64,000 nt of DNA from Peltaster fructicola. Its lineage: Eukaryota; Ascomycota; Dothideomycetes. Made by a program: the position numbers and the translations under genes. Under the pieces are notes generated by a model. The model was not told the origin of the DNA. It worked only from the letters and a program-made list of their open reading frames with translations, and did not search any database. Below are positions 52,015-62,512 of this stretch, one piece after another. Numbering within the stretch: position 1 is the stretch's first letter; each line of letters starts with the position of its first letter. The stretch spans positions 683,501 to 747,500 of the forward strand of contig CP051140.1 of the NCBI GenBank assembly GCA_001592805.2. The letters run 5' to 3'.

Positions 52015-53892
52015 ATGACATCGTGGATTCTTGCGTTGTCCATCTTACCCAGCATCGTTTCGTCTCAGGACTTCGCCAGCTGGGGCGTATCTGGAGGATC
52101 CGGACCGAGAGGTGGCATCGGAGATGGTGCTCACCCTGTGCTACAACCACAATCTTTCATCACAGATGGCTACGTGCCGACGTCTCCAAACTCAACTCGA
52201 CAGCTAGCACCGGGACCTGCGCCTCTGCTAGTGCGCAATAACGGAACGTCATGCTCATCAACGAGGCGAAAGGTCGTTGTCGACTCTTCGACCAGTGGTG
52301 CTCAACAGGAGATGCTAGGCTTTGGGCATGCATGGACAGACTCTACCGTGGAGGTTTTCAACCAGCTCGAACCTGAGCTGCTCGATCAGCTGATGGGTGA
52401 GTTGTTTGGACAAGACGGCAACAACATGGGCTTCATGCGCCATACTATCGGCTCAAGCGATCTCAGTGGTGTGCAGTACTCCTACGATGACAACGGACCC
52501 AGCTTCAACGAAGGAGAACCTGACCCGACGTTGGCCAGCTTCAACCTCGGAACATATGGCACGCAGATGGCTGAGTTGCTTGCCAAGATGGGGTCATACA
52601 AAGGAGACGTCTTCCTTTACGGAGCTCCTTGGAGCTATCCTGGGTGGATGAAGAACAACGACCTCTTCATTGCACCCAACGACGGCGGCAGTCACTTCCT
52701 GATCAACAACTCACTAAATCCAAGCTACTACAACCAGGCTATACGATATCTCACTGACTATGTCGATGCATTCCGAGATTATGGCGTCATTGTCAATGGC
52801 ATCAGTCTGCAGAACGAACCCCTGAACTACCAAGGAGGCTATCCATGCATGTTTCTCGATGCCGCAGACGAAGCCAACCTGCTACAACAAGGTCTTGGCG
52901 ATGCTATGCACGAACGTGGTGTCAAGGTCTTGGCATACGACCACAACACTGATCAGCCTGCTTACCCTGCTCGTGTCATACAGGGCGCTCCTGATTATGT
53001 CGATGCCGCAGCATGGCACTGCTATCAAGGACCAGTCGCAGATTATACTATCCTAGAGGTATGACTTTATCGTCCTGGCCGACGTACCTCGCTGACTCTA
53101 ACAGGACTTTCGGTACAACTTCCTGACACACCTCAGTTCATGACAGAGTGTTCTAACACCGGTCTGGCTCCGGGTACCACCAACTTCTGGGTCGCGCAGA
53201 ACTTCATTCCAGCTGTGCGCTATGGTGCATCTGGTGGTTCCTTCTGGGTCCTAGCCACTGATTCAAACTACGGTCCACACAGCCCGTATGGTGGCTGCGG
53301 TTCATGCTCAGGCTCAGTCTTCGTGAACTCCTCGACAGTATACGAAAAGACGATAGATTACTATATGGTTGGCCACTTCTCCCGATATATTCGCAGAGGT
53401 GCCGTCAACCATCGAATCCTCCAAGGTCTACAAGGTGGAGGCACTGATTGGACTGCTCAGTTCTTCGCCATTGCGGTGCAGAACCCAGATCAAGGATGGG
53501 CTGTCGTGTTTCTGAACACTTTCCCAGCCGACCAGGAGATTGATCTCACCTTCACGGAAAGCGGCTTCATCTGGCAAGGCACTATTCCAGCTTCAAGTGT
53601 GGTGACCTGGCTGCTGCCCTCTGACCAAGTATTGGCAATCAATGGTACGCAGCACTGTGGACCACCGTTATACCCGTCGATGGGACTAAAACCACCGTAC
53701 AGTCGCCCTAGTCATGCGCCATTCCCTCTATCGAGTAAAGGGAGCGCTCTTGTTGGCAGACAAAGCAGTACAGGAATAGTAGTAGGTGGAAGCAGTGCAT
53801 GTGCTGCGTCAACTAGGACTTCTTCTTCGTCGTCAGGGACATTGCTCCCTGTGCCCAATACCACACACACTATAGCTATGGGAGGATACTAG
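52015..53892 (+). CDS. Glycoside hydrolase family 30 (endo-beta-1,6-glucanase-like), secreted; one-base frame break before the nucleophile
   Basis: Signal peptide (~1-17), then a GH30 (beta/alpha)8 barrel. It has GAPWSYPGWMKNN, the acid/base Glu in SLQNEPLNYQGGYP and the nucleophile Glu in FMTECSN, a beta-sandwich part and a Ser-rich tail. Family members hydrolyse beta-1,6-glucan of fungal walls; some act on glucosylceramide. Exon 1 is 52015-53058; the intron starts GTATGA. From acceptor 53103-53104 the downstream frame reads DFRYNF and then shifts: one extra C after TTC would give DFRYNFPDTPQFMTEC, clearly the family sequence (610 residues). As written, only the later acceptor CAG (53135-53136) restores the frame, dropping 11 residues just before the nucleophile (599 residues). 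So either the sequence has an indel or the gene carries a lesion partly rescued by splicing. Confidence 0.8.
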
Positions 53893-54084
53893 CTGATGTC
53901 CATAGCTTATGAATGGACTAGAGATATCATGAGCACAAGTCACCGAGATACAGTGCTGTCTGTGCCTACGAATATAGTTTAAGACGTCGATGAGCCATGC
54001 TAATCTGTGCTTGATGCTGTGTCCAGTGCTTTGGAAGTCGTGGCCTCCCATACACTTCATGCCCAGAGTGGTGCAAGCATTCTA

Positions 54085-57000
54085 TCACTTCTTGGCCTTA
54101 GTCTTTCCCTTGCCCTTCTTGGGCTTCTCATCAACATCATCGTCATCATCAGCGCCCTTCTTGGCCTTCTTTGCAGGAGCCTTCTTCTTCTTCGGCTGCT
54201 TGACGTACTTATCCTTACTGAGATCAAGTTCTCCCACGTCGTCTTCCTCCTTGACTTCGACATCATCAACAGGCATCTCTCCCTCATCAGATTCATCGAT
54301 CGCCTCTTCAAGATCTGGCTTAATCTTGGCACTCTTCTTTGGCGCAACGATCTGCGATGCCTTGATGAACGGCAGTGGGTGGGATTGCTGGTTATACCTG
54401 GTGTGATTGTCAGTGAGCGTCTTATAGGGACTAAAAGAGTTACATACAGCCTGGTGAACGTCGCCTTATTCTGCGACTCGATGGTGACCTTGGCCATGTC
54501 CGCTTCGCCCACACCGAGTTCAAGGATGGCATCCCAATCGTCTCTTGTGAGATAGTACCAGTCCATCATCTCGATGAGATCAGGGACGACATCCTTGCCC
54601 TCCTTGGCAAGACGCACGACAAGACGTGCATACAACGCAGGCAAGTAAGTTTGTCGAAGCTCATATCGGTCCACGTTAGTGCGCAGACGCATGTGGCCCT
54701 GGATCTCCTTGACGAAACGCATGAGCTTGCCAGTCTTGCTGTTGTTGCCAAGCCATTTCGTGAAGTCGGTCCTGTGGCCCGCCATACTGCCGTGTACGTA
54801 GCTCGCTGGACGCACAAAAGAAGCCATTGCATGAGCTGGCATTAGCGACCATTGCTGTTGCGATCCATGTATCATTCTGTCAATTAGATCACCATCAGAT
54901 ATGCTTTCTGCAGCCTGTGCGACGAGTTGCAAAGTCGCAAGCTTTGACTTCTTCGGGTCGTTAGCATACTTGTTCGCACGTTGTGGTTTGGTGCCCAGAT
55001 AGTTCTCCTGCAACATGAGTGGCGCGAACTCGTGGTCGTTGAAGTACAACTCTTGCTTGTCGTTCAGTGAATTCTTCGAGGCTGGATTGAACATGCCACC
55101 ACCAAGAATTTTGCTGACCATGTCCCAAGGCTTGAGCACAATATGCTTCTCCCAGGCTTTACTCATGCTCTTGCTGTCATCAAAGTCCATATTGTGAGCG
55201 TCAAGCTTGGCTGTACTGATCATGTTGACGACTTGACGAATATCCGCACCACTGCCTTCGATCAAAGCATTGATGACGTTGACAGGCATCTTCAGACCCT
55301 CGCGGAATGCGATGGTCATGATGCGAGATCGAATCATGTCAGTCGTTGGTCGGCGGAATGGCAAGTCGAACGTGACAAAGTCGAATGGCTTCATCTTTGG
55401 TAGCTTGCGGTCGTTGCAGATCAGGATCATTGGAATCTGGGACTTCTTGCACACAGCTGCCAGTGCTCCAACACCACCACGATCGCCAGCAGACATGCCA
55501 TCGACCTCGTCCATGATGAGCACGAGCTTCTTCTTCGATGCTTCAGTAGAACCATCTCCTGTCCGAAGTAGCCCATGAGCGAGGTTGTGCTGAGGACGCC
55601 CTTGAGACCATTTTCGACAAGCTTCTTGCTTCTGGTGTCACTTGCGTTCTGTTCGACAACATCATATCCTTCTAGCTTAGCCACGAGATGAGCTGCCGTA
55701 GTCTTGCCAATGCCTGGAGGACCATGTATCATGACGGCCCGGAAAGCACCACTGCCGTCAGCACCGCCCATCTTGAAGTGCGTTCGCTGATTCTTTGGGA
55801 ACGCTCGAAGCCAGCGCTGCAACTTTTCAACCTGACTCTTGTTGCCACATATTTGACTGAGTTGCGAAGGCGCGTAGCGGACCGTCCATAGCTGGTTGTT
55901 GGGGTCCTTTGTTGGAGCTGGAGGTGCCGTGCTTGAAGTCTGCTTCGAACTGCTAGCGGCTGGTTTTGACTTGGCAGCAGCAGCAAGACTTGCACGCTCC
56001 TGCCTCTCCATCTCCGCAGCCTGCTGTCTGATGGCATCTTCCTCCTTGGCACGCTTCTCAGCCTGCTTCTCAGCAGCTGCAGAATCACCGCCGTTTGCTG
56101 GCAATCGCTTGATCAGCTCGAATAGACCCTCTTCTTTGATGACCTTCAGTGAATAGTCCTTTATAGTTTGAAGCTTCTTCGGTCCAGCGTCCTCACCAAG
56201 GACGACATAGCTAGTCTTCTTTGATGGTGCTGCCTGCACCTTGCCACCATATTCTTTGACTAGTGACTGACCTTGCTCGCGACCAAGTGTAGCAAGTTGT
56301 CCGGTGAAAACGAAGGTCAAGCCTGCCAAGCAGTTCTCCTCTCCGGTCGGTAAATCGGATGAGGAGAGTGCTCCAGCAGGTGCAGCTGAGTTTGCATGTG
56401 CACCGTACACGAACTTCGGCTTTTCGCCGTCTTTTGGTGGTGGCGGAGGTGGCTCAATGGTGGGAATGCCATCGAAGATTGCTTTGAGTTCTGCACTGTC
56501 TTGCTTCTCCTCTATTTTCTGTTTCTTTGCTGGCGCTGCTTTCTTCACTGGTGCTGTGCGTTTCTTGGTCGCTGCAGGAGCATCTACCACTTCCTCATCT
56601 TCGTCCTTGGCGTTCTTCTTACTGGCAGCCTTCTTGCCCGGCTTACTCTTGACGACTTCTTCATCGTCATCAGGGACAACGAAATCGGCATCTGGGTCGT
56701 CGGCCTTGATATCAGCTACCTCATCATCGTCAATGTCCTGTGTGTGTTCCTTGAGTACGGCTTGCTCTTTCTTTGGTGTCTTGGGCTTGCTCTTCTGTGT
56801 AGCGCTGACAGCTGGAGCAATGTCTTCAAATGGATCGTCCGAGAAATTGTCCACCTCGAGCTCGTCATAGTTGGTGGACTTTCTGCTCCGAGCTGATGAT
56901 CGTTTCACGGAAGTATCACTGGTTGTCTTAGACTTCTTTGGAGTCGCCTTTGCGGTGTGAGACTCGGTCTTCACCTTTCCTTTGCTGCTCACAGCTTCAC

Positions 57001-57247
57001 TACGCTTTGGTTTGGTGCCTTTACCGAAGAAGTCATCTGCTGTAGTGTCTTCCAGGACAGGCTCAGCTTTGACAGCCTTCTTCGTAGGAGCAGCCTTCTT
57101 TGCTGGTGGTTCCTCTTCGTCGTCATCGTCATCATCGACGATTTTGCTTGCCCTGCCACGCTTTTTGGTTGCCTTTGGTTCAGCTTCAGCAGCTGCTGGC
57201 GGAGCTGCTGGCTTGCCACCAAAGAACGATCGAATGTCGGAACCCAT
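54085..57247 (-). CDS. RFC1: Replication factor C subunit 1 (large clamp-loader subunit); one-base frame break
   Basis: Large subunit of the RFC complex that loads PCNA. Start MGSDIRSFFGG at 57247 (a PIP-box-like IRSFF), then a long Lys/Asp-rich region. The BRCT domain is at about 300-390 (LAGLTFVFTGQLATLGRE), the AAA P-loop GPPGIGKTTAAH at ~520, then SLMGYFG. Walker B (VLIMDEVDGM) and the rest of the ATPase and C-terminal RFC1 domain follow in a different frame. The shift lies at about 55,548-55,565: one base is missing between YFG and GDGSTEASKKK, with no room for an intron. A later 50-base intron (54398-54447) leads to the Lys-rich tail ending at 54085. Corrected by one base, the length would be 1037 residues, normal for the family. 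RFC1 is essential, so a sequence error is likeliest. Confidence 0.88.
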
Positions 57248-57571
57248 CTTGTCATCTACTATGCCATGTACCAAAACAGTAGGATTGCTGAAGTCGCAGG
57301 GTAGACGAAAGTGTCGAAGATGATTGACGTGGTTTGATAGCTATTTCTCTTGACGCGTGAATCGCGTAAGGATCGTGACATAATTGAGCTCGTCGGCGTT
57401 CATGAAATGTAACGCCGATTGCGCTAATCCGAATGGATCAGCGAGCGTGCCGAAGCTCTTCACTGGACACAGCAGTATTGGTGCTTGTGCTCGAGAGCCA
57501 GATCACAATAGTTTGTGCGAGCCACACGCCTACGTACATCACGTCCAGCCGTGAGAAATACTAGAAGTACA
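57248..57571. other. Short divergent promoter, RFC1 / mitochondrial uL16
   Basis: 324 bases between opposing start codons. TTGACGCGTGAATCGCGT around 57351-57368 contains ACGCGT, the MluI cell-cycle box (MCB) core found before replication genes in yeasts. A single site is suggestive only. Confidence 0.45.
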
Positions 57572-58326
57572 ATGGCTACAAGGACGATACCTGGCACCAT
57601 GGCAACATGCCTGCATTCGCCGAGCAACTGTCAGTCACACAGTAAATGAAAGTAGTACTTTAATGCTGATGCCATCTAGACCTCAGAAATGTCTTCAGGA
57701 GCCTTGCTCAGCCTCTCAAACCCCATCAACGACTCTTCTCTGTTTCACGACCTGTAATGGACTGGCTGGCACCGAAAGCTGGAGAATCACGCAAGTCACG
57801 AAAAGGACGCCCAAGAGTACAGATAGGAGGCAGCATGCGTGGTACAACACTCGTCTGGGGTGACTACGGCCTACGACTTCGCGATCACCATCGGCGTATA
57901 TCGGCAGCTCACCTCAAGATCGCAGATGAGACCATCAAGAAGCGCCTCAGAGGAATGAAGTACCGCCTCTACCATCGCATCAACGCGAACATCGGAGTGT
58001 ATACTTCTGGTAATGACCAGCGTATGGGTAAAGGAAAGGGTAGCTTTGACCACTGGGCAAGTAGAGTGGCTGTGAGCAAGATTCTCTTCGAATTGAAGGG
58101 CAACATTCACGAGCAAGTGGTACGAGATGCGTTTCGTTTGGCTGGCAACAAGCTTCCAGGATTGTACGAATTTGTACGAAAGGGAGACCCAGCAGTCATG
58201 GGTATAACGAAACTTGGCCCTGAGGTTACAGAAGAGAGCTTGAGGCGACCAAGACGAGAGATCACAGTACCAGTGCCAAACTTGGCCGATACAGCAGAAC
58301 GACTCCCTGCCAGCACGCCTCCTTGA
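57572..58326 (+). CDS. MRPL16: Mitochondrial large ribosomal subunit protein uL16m
   Basis: Component of the mitochondrial 54S subunit near the peptidyl-transferase centre. Two exons, 57572-57629 and 57680-58326, with a 50-base intron (GTCAGT...ATCTAG) in phase; 234 residues. The N-terminus (MATRTIPGTM..., RLFSVSRPV) looks like a presequence. The body carries the uL16 signatures RGTTLVWGDYGLRLRDHHRRISA, KRLRGMKYRLYHRINANIGVYTSGN and RMGKGKGSFDHWASRVAVSKILFELKG. The last region, AGNKLPGLYEFVRKGDP, is typical of fungal uL16m. The ATG at 57757, within exon 2, would cut away the targeting part. A short Pro-rich C-terminal tail follows. Confidence 0.93.
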
Positions 58327-58384
58327 ATACATGAAGATGCTTGCAAGACATCCGAGGTACACCCACGATCGACAGAACTGTGGT

Positions 58385-59618
58385 CTACGATGACAACTCG
58401 TTGTCGATCACGACTTTCAGTACCAATTGCCCATCAGCGTCTTTCGTCTTCCCAGCCATTTCGAACGCATCGACAGCCTTTGCAAGACCTTTGAAGCGAT
58501 GTGTAACAAGCTTAGAGATGTCTGGCGCTCCAGGCGTCTTTAACGCGGCTTGCACGAGCGCAATGCTCTCTGGATAAGTGTTTGCATAACGGAAGACACC
58601 CACGATGTCAACCTCACGAAGCGCTGCAGCAGCCAGAGGAATCGTCTGGACAGGATGTCCCATGCCAACCAGCATCAGTCGACCTCCAGCACGACAAGCC
58701 TGATGTATGTCAGAGAGGTTGTGATCAGCATGTACTGTATAGGTACTCACATATATACCAGCTTGTACACAAGACGGCACTCCAGTGCACTCGAACACGA
58801 CGTCGAACTCCTTCTCCTGACCAAGCTCGCCAACCTCAGCAGCTGTCTCCTTGGCAATCGCCAACGCCTCGTCGATCTCTTGACCTCTTTTCAACGGCAC
58901 AAGGTATGATGCATGAGCAAACCCATTCTGCGTAGCGAAGTCTAGCCTACCAGCATCGATATCCGCGATAACGACTCTATCTGCGCCTTTCAGTACTGCC
59001 ACTGCAGCACACAGCAAGCCCACAGCACCAGCACCGAAGACCAAGACCTGAGCTTTGGGAGGCATCAAGCTACGTCTGTAAGCATGCAGTGCAACACCAA
59101 AAGGCTCCAGCAGTGCGCCGACATCGAGACTGAGCTCTGTAGGGAGCTTGTGGCACCACGCTGCTGGATGGTTGATTCTGTCTTGCAGCGTGCCTTGGAA
59201 GTGCGGAAAGCTCTTCCCACTGCTGCGAAAGCGAAGCTCTTTGCAGATATTGTACCGGCCTTCCAGACAACGATCACATCGCTCACATGGCAAGCCGACC
59301 TCAAGTGCGACTTTGTCGCCCACATTCAGTGTCGACACTTGAGGTCCAACCTTCGAGACCGTGCCAGCACTCTCGTGCCCCAGAGCTAACGGTTCGCGAA
59401 CAAGAATGTCTCCATTCCGATAGTGTTTGTAGTAATGTAGATCAGAACCACACAGTCCTGTGCTCATTACAGTGACTTCGACTTCATCCTCAAGAAGTTC
59501 CGGCACATCTCGTTGTTCCTTTACCGTCAGCTTGCGTATCTGAGTTAGGTCCCGGCAAACTCACAACTCGTAGATCACCCGCACCATGTAGAACTGACGC
59601 ATAGCTAGAGGACTTCAT
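58385..59618 (-). CDS. Zinc-dependent polyol (sorbitol/xylitol-type) dehydrogenase, MDR family
   Basis: NAD(P)-dependent alcohol dehydrogenase acting on polyols or aldonates. Three exons: 59565-59618, 58751-59518 and 58385-58699, giving 378 residues. Motifs: catalytic Zn Cys in GLCGSDLHYY and His/Glu in LGHESAG; structural-zinc Cys cluster CERCDRCLEGRYNIC; GALLEPFGVALHA; Rossmann GAGAVGLLCA. The first intron (46 bases) joins GDLRV to EQRDVPELL. The second (58700-58750) is exactly 51 bases and stop-free in frame; removal gives GIYACRAGGRLMLVGMG as in the family. Starts 207 bases from the divergent SDR gene. Precise substrate unknown: the YYKHYRNGDILVREPLALG variant differs from classical xylitol dehydrogenases. 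Confidence 0.88.
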
Positions 59619-59825
59619 ATGAGACAGTCACTGACCTTGGCCGCTTTCTGATCGTGTAGGGACAATGCAGGAGACTGAGAATGTGCCAAAGAGAATGTGC
59701 TCGGCTTTTGATCGAGGGGTTTGGTGAGGGAAATCGGCAACTGCTGTTCATGTCGTCGTCCTCATTGTCGCTCACCAGAGTCGACTAATTCTTCCTTTCC
59801 ATTGATGTAGTCGTTGACCACCAAG

Positions 59826-60665
59826 ATGTCTTCTCTTCATGCTATGTTCTCGCTTGATGGCAAGACAGCACTTTGCACGGGTACGACGAGAGGCATTGGC
59901 CAAGCCATGGCCATAGCATTGGCAGAAGCAGGTGCCGATGTCCTTCTGGTGCAGGTAGGTGAGCACTACACTACTGATTCAATGAGATCACTCTAATTCC
60001 TTGTCCAGAGGGATGAATCGAACGAAGAGACCAAACGAAGTATTGAGGCTCTTGGCCGACAAGCAACAATCTATATTGCCGATCTTGCTTCTACTGAATC
60101 GATCAAAGCTCTTGTACCTAGAGTACTCGCGGATGGGCACAAGATCGACATCCTGCTCAATTGTGGCGGCATACAGAGACGCCATCCAGCTCATCAATTC
60201 CCTGACGAGGATTGGGATGAAGTGCTACAGGTCAATCTTAGCACAGTCTTCAGATTATGCCGCGATGTAGGCGATCACATGCGCTCCAGAGATGCCGATC
60301 AACACGGCAGAAGAGGTTCGATCATCAATGTAGCCTCTCTATTGAGCTTCCAGGGCGGTATCACTGTCCCAGCCTATGCAGCATCGAAAGGTGGTGTGGC
60401 TCAATTGACGAAAGCATTGAGTAACGAATGGGCGGCACTCGGCATCAACGTCAATGCCATCGCTCCTGGATACATTGCTACAGACATGAACACTGCGCTG
60501 ATCAACGACAAGAATCGTGCGGACAGCATACTCGCTCGGATACCAGCGGGAAGATGGGGCAGTCCTGACGACTTCAGAGGCACTATTGTCTTCTTAGCAA
60601 GCCGGGCAAGCTCGTATGTATCCGGAGAGATTGTGACAGTTGACGGAGGCTGGATGGGCAGGTAG
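59826..60665 (+). CDS. Short-chain dehydrogenase/reductase, KduD / 2-deoxygluconate dehydrogenase-like
   Basis: Classical SDR of 261 residues from exons 59826-59954 and 60009-60665; the 54-base intron carries an in-frame stop. Cofactor motif TGTTRGIGQ at ~18-26, NCGG (NNAG variant) near 95-100, catalytic Ser in [15 protein letters not shown] (Tyr-x3-Lys), and the C-terminal [18 protein letters not shown]. The [12 protein letters not shown] start and the C-terminus resemble KduD/gluconate 5-dehydrogenase types that oxidise or reduce keto-sugar acids. The intron must be removed to join LLVQ to RDESNEETK. It shares a 207-base divergent promoter with the polyol dehydrogenase. A second ATG (59844, MFSLDGK) could also start the protein. 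Confidence 0.88.
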
Positions 60666-60754
60666 ATCTGCTATGCTAGAACGCTTATGAAGTACGACCT
60701 TGTCACTATGCAGCCATGATATCTCCGATGATGCGAAAAGGTATGACTCTTTCC

Positions 60755-62512
60755 TTATGCCGCAATGATCTGTCCATTTACGCATTTAGTCCCAGCTGCA
60801 ACGGCACCCATATCTGTCCACGCTCCGTTATCACAAATCTGGAAGCCTTGACCTCCGTTTGTACATTGAGAGGCGCCTGTTGTTGAGCAGGAGCTCGACG
60901 TGCTTGCCCTAGCATATTGATCGCTTCTGTAGTACCCTGCAGGAGTACTGCCCTGTTGTGCAATAGAGCCATCAGAAGGACTCAGATGTGGCAAGCATTG
61001 CATGCCGGCTGCAACTATCCTGGGATATTGATACTCGTAACCACCATTACTGTCGACAGCACAAGTAAACCAGGTATTGGCGTCGGTACAGATGAAGAGA
61101 CCCGGCTTGCATGGCAGATAGGCCTGCAAATTGTTGATGTCTGCAAAGCCGGGATTGTTTGCAGTACCTATCTGTGCAGAAGATGGTTGTGCGAGGGATG
61201 TTGTCGAGCTTGGAGTTGTAAGAGTCGACGTTTGAAATGATCTCAAGATGCTACTTGTGACAGCTGTCGTGCTTGTGCTTACGGAAGTCTGGAAGCCGGA
61301 TATCGCTATCGTGCTCGTAGCTATGCATTGCCAAGTACAGATTCCGATGGCCATACAAGCGAACCCGTTCGCACATGGGCACAAGGCAGCGGTGCCAGTA
61401 CAAGCACTAGCTGCTTTAGAAACTGTATACGTTGCCGCAGTGGTCGTTGCTGGCAGGGCTACTACCACAGTCGTGGGACAGTCGACAGTCATCGTACATG
61501 TCGATAAGCTCGCTGAAAACGTGGCTGTCGCTAGTGTGGATGCTATCGTGCTCAAGGGTGATCCAGAAGTCGGCGCAGACGATAGAATTGTGCTTGATAA
61601 CAAGGGCGATGCCACCATGCTTGATGGACTGACCCCAACAACGACCGCAGAGAAGATCGATGCTACTGCAAGCGAATTGGGCGAGCTACTTGCTGAACCA
61701 GTCGGCAGAGCTGTTGCAGCAGAGATTAAGCTGATCTGGGAGGTCGCGGCAGTGTCTGTTGTACTGCTAGCAGTAGGATTACGGGCAGGTTGAGGCACAA
61801 CTTCTGCTCTGGATACCAACGGTACTTCGCACTTTCCAGGGGTTACCACACTAGTACTGCTGAATCCAGTACCGTATTGCACATCTGGGCCAGGATTTGG
61901 GTAGACAACAATCAATTGGCCGTTTGGACCATCCGTGGTGCACTTGTTGACACTCGGTAGATCTGCGACCCAAATGTTTGGAAGAGCGTCGAAGGGTGCA
62001 CTATCGCCGGTCACGGCAGAGCTGATATGGACGTGAGCGCAGTTCATGTAGAACTCTCTGTTGCCCATGAAGTTCGACCAACTCCATGCGAAGAGTACGT
62101 CGCCGGCGGGTGCGTATGTGGGTATGGTGAAGTTGTAACTAGGATGTAACATGCAGCCACCAATGATACTCTTTATGACCTTGAACGTCTGCGCACCATC
62201 ATAAGATAGTGATAGCTGACACGACCCGCCACCATGGGTCGCTGTACCATCGAACGTTATGTTGTAAGTCGAGCCTGCACTGTATGTTGCTGTGTTGGAA
62301 GATGTATCGTTCTGGTAACCCTTGCACGGGAAATTGAGAGGTGACGAGGTCAATGGTGACTTCATGTTGTAGTCGATGAGGTTCTGAGGAGTGGCAGCGT
62401 TGAATCTGGACCGCAGAGGATAAGGAGACTTTATCTCCATGTGTGCGAGAGCAGGCGTGAGAAGAAAGGTCAGAAGCGCCATCGTGGCTAGGTGTGATGT
62501 GTGGACGATCAT
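60755..62512 (-). CDS. AA11-type lytic polysaccharide monooxygenase with Ser/Thr linker and X278-like module
   Basis: Copper enzyme that oxidatively cleaves chitin. 585 residues from ATG 62512; a further in-frame ATG at 62572 would add 20 hydrophilic residues before the signal peptide. The signal peptide ends LLTPALA, leaving His24 as the mature N-terminus (HMEIKSPYPLRSRFN), the first arm of the histidine brace. The second is in HGGGSCQLSLSYD. NREFYMNCAHVHI and the CKGYQND region are also family-typical. The catalytic domain ends near residue 230. A Ser/Thr/Ala-rich linker of >200 residues with Cys-containing inserts follows, then a C-terminal X278-like module (QCTNGGQGFQICDNGAWTDMGAVAAGTKC), thought to bind chitin. 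No intron. Confidence 0.9.
   Translation of the reverse strand: MIVHTSHLATMALLTFLLTPALAHMEIKSPYPLRSRFNAATPQNLIDYNMKSPLTSSPLNFPCKGYQNDTSSNTATYSAGSTYNITFDGTATHGGGSCQLSLSYDGAQTFKVIKSIIGGCMLHPSYNFTIPTYAPAGDVLFAWSWSNFMGNREFYMNCAHVHISSAVTGDSAPFDALPNIWVADLPSVNKCTTDGPNGQLIVVYPNPGPDVQYGTGFSSTSVVTPGKCEVPLVSRAEVVPQPARNPTASSTTDTAATSQISLISAATALPTGSASSSPNSLAVASIFSAVVVGVSPSSMVASPLLSSTILSSAPTSGSPLSTIASTLATATFSASLSTCTMTVDCPTTVVVALPATTTAATYTVSKAASACTGTAALCPCANGFACMAIGICTWQCIATSTIAISGFQTSVSTSTTAVTSSILRSFQTSTLTTPSSTTSLAQPSSAQIGTANNPGFADINNLQAYLPCKPGLFICTDANTWFTCAVDSNGGYEYQYPRIVAAGMQCLPHLSPSDGSIAQQGSTPAGYYRSDQYARASTSSSCSTTGASQCTNGGQGFQICDNGAWTDMGAVAAGTKCVNGQIIAA

Noticed and set aside
55540-55570. Programmed -1 ribosomal frameshift in RFC1
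   Set aside because: No X-XXY-YYZ slippery heptamer and no evident downstream stem-loop. A missing base explains the data better.
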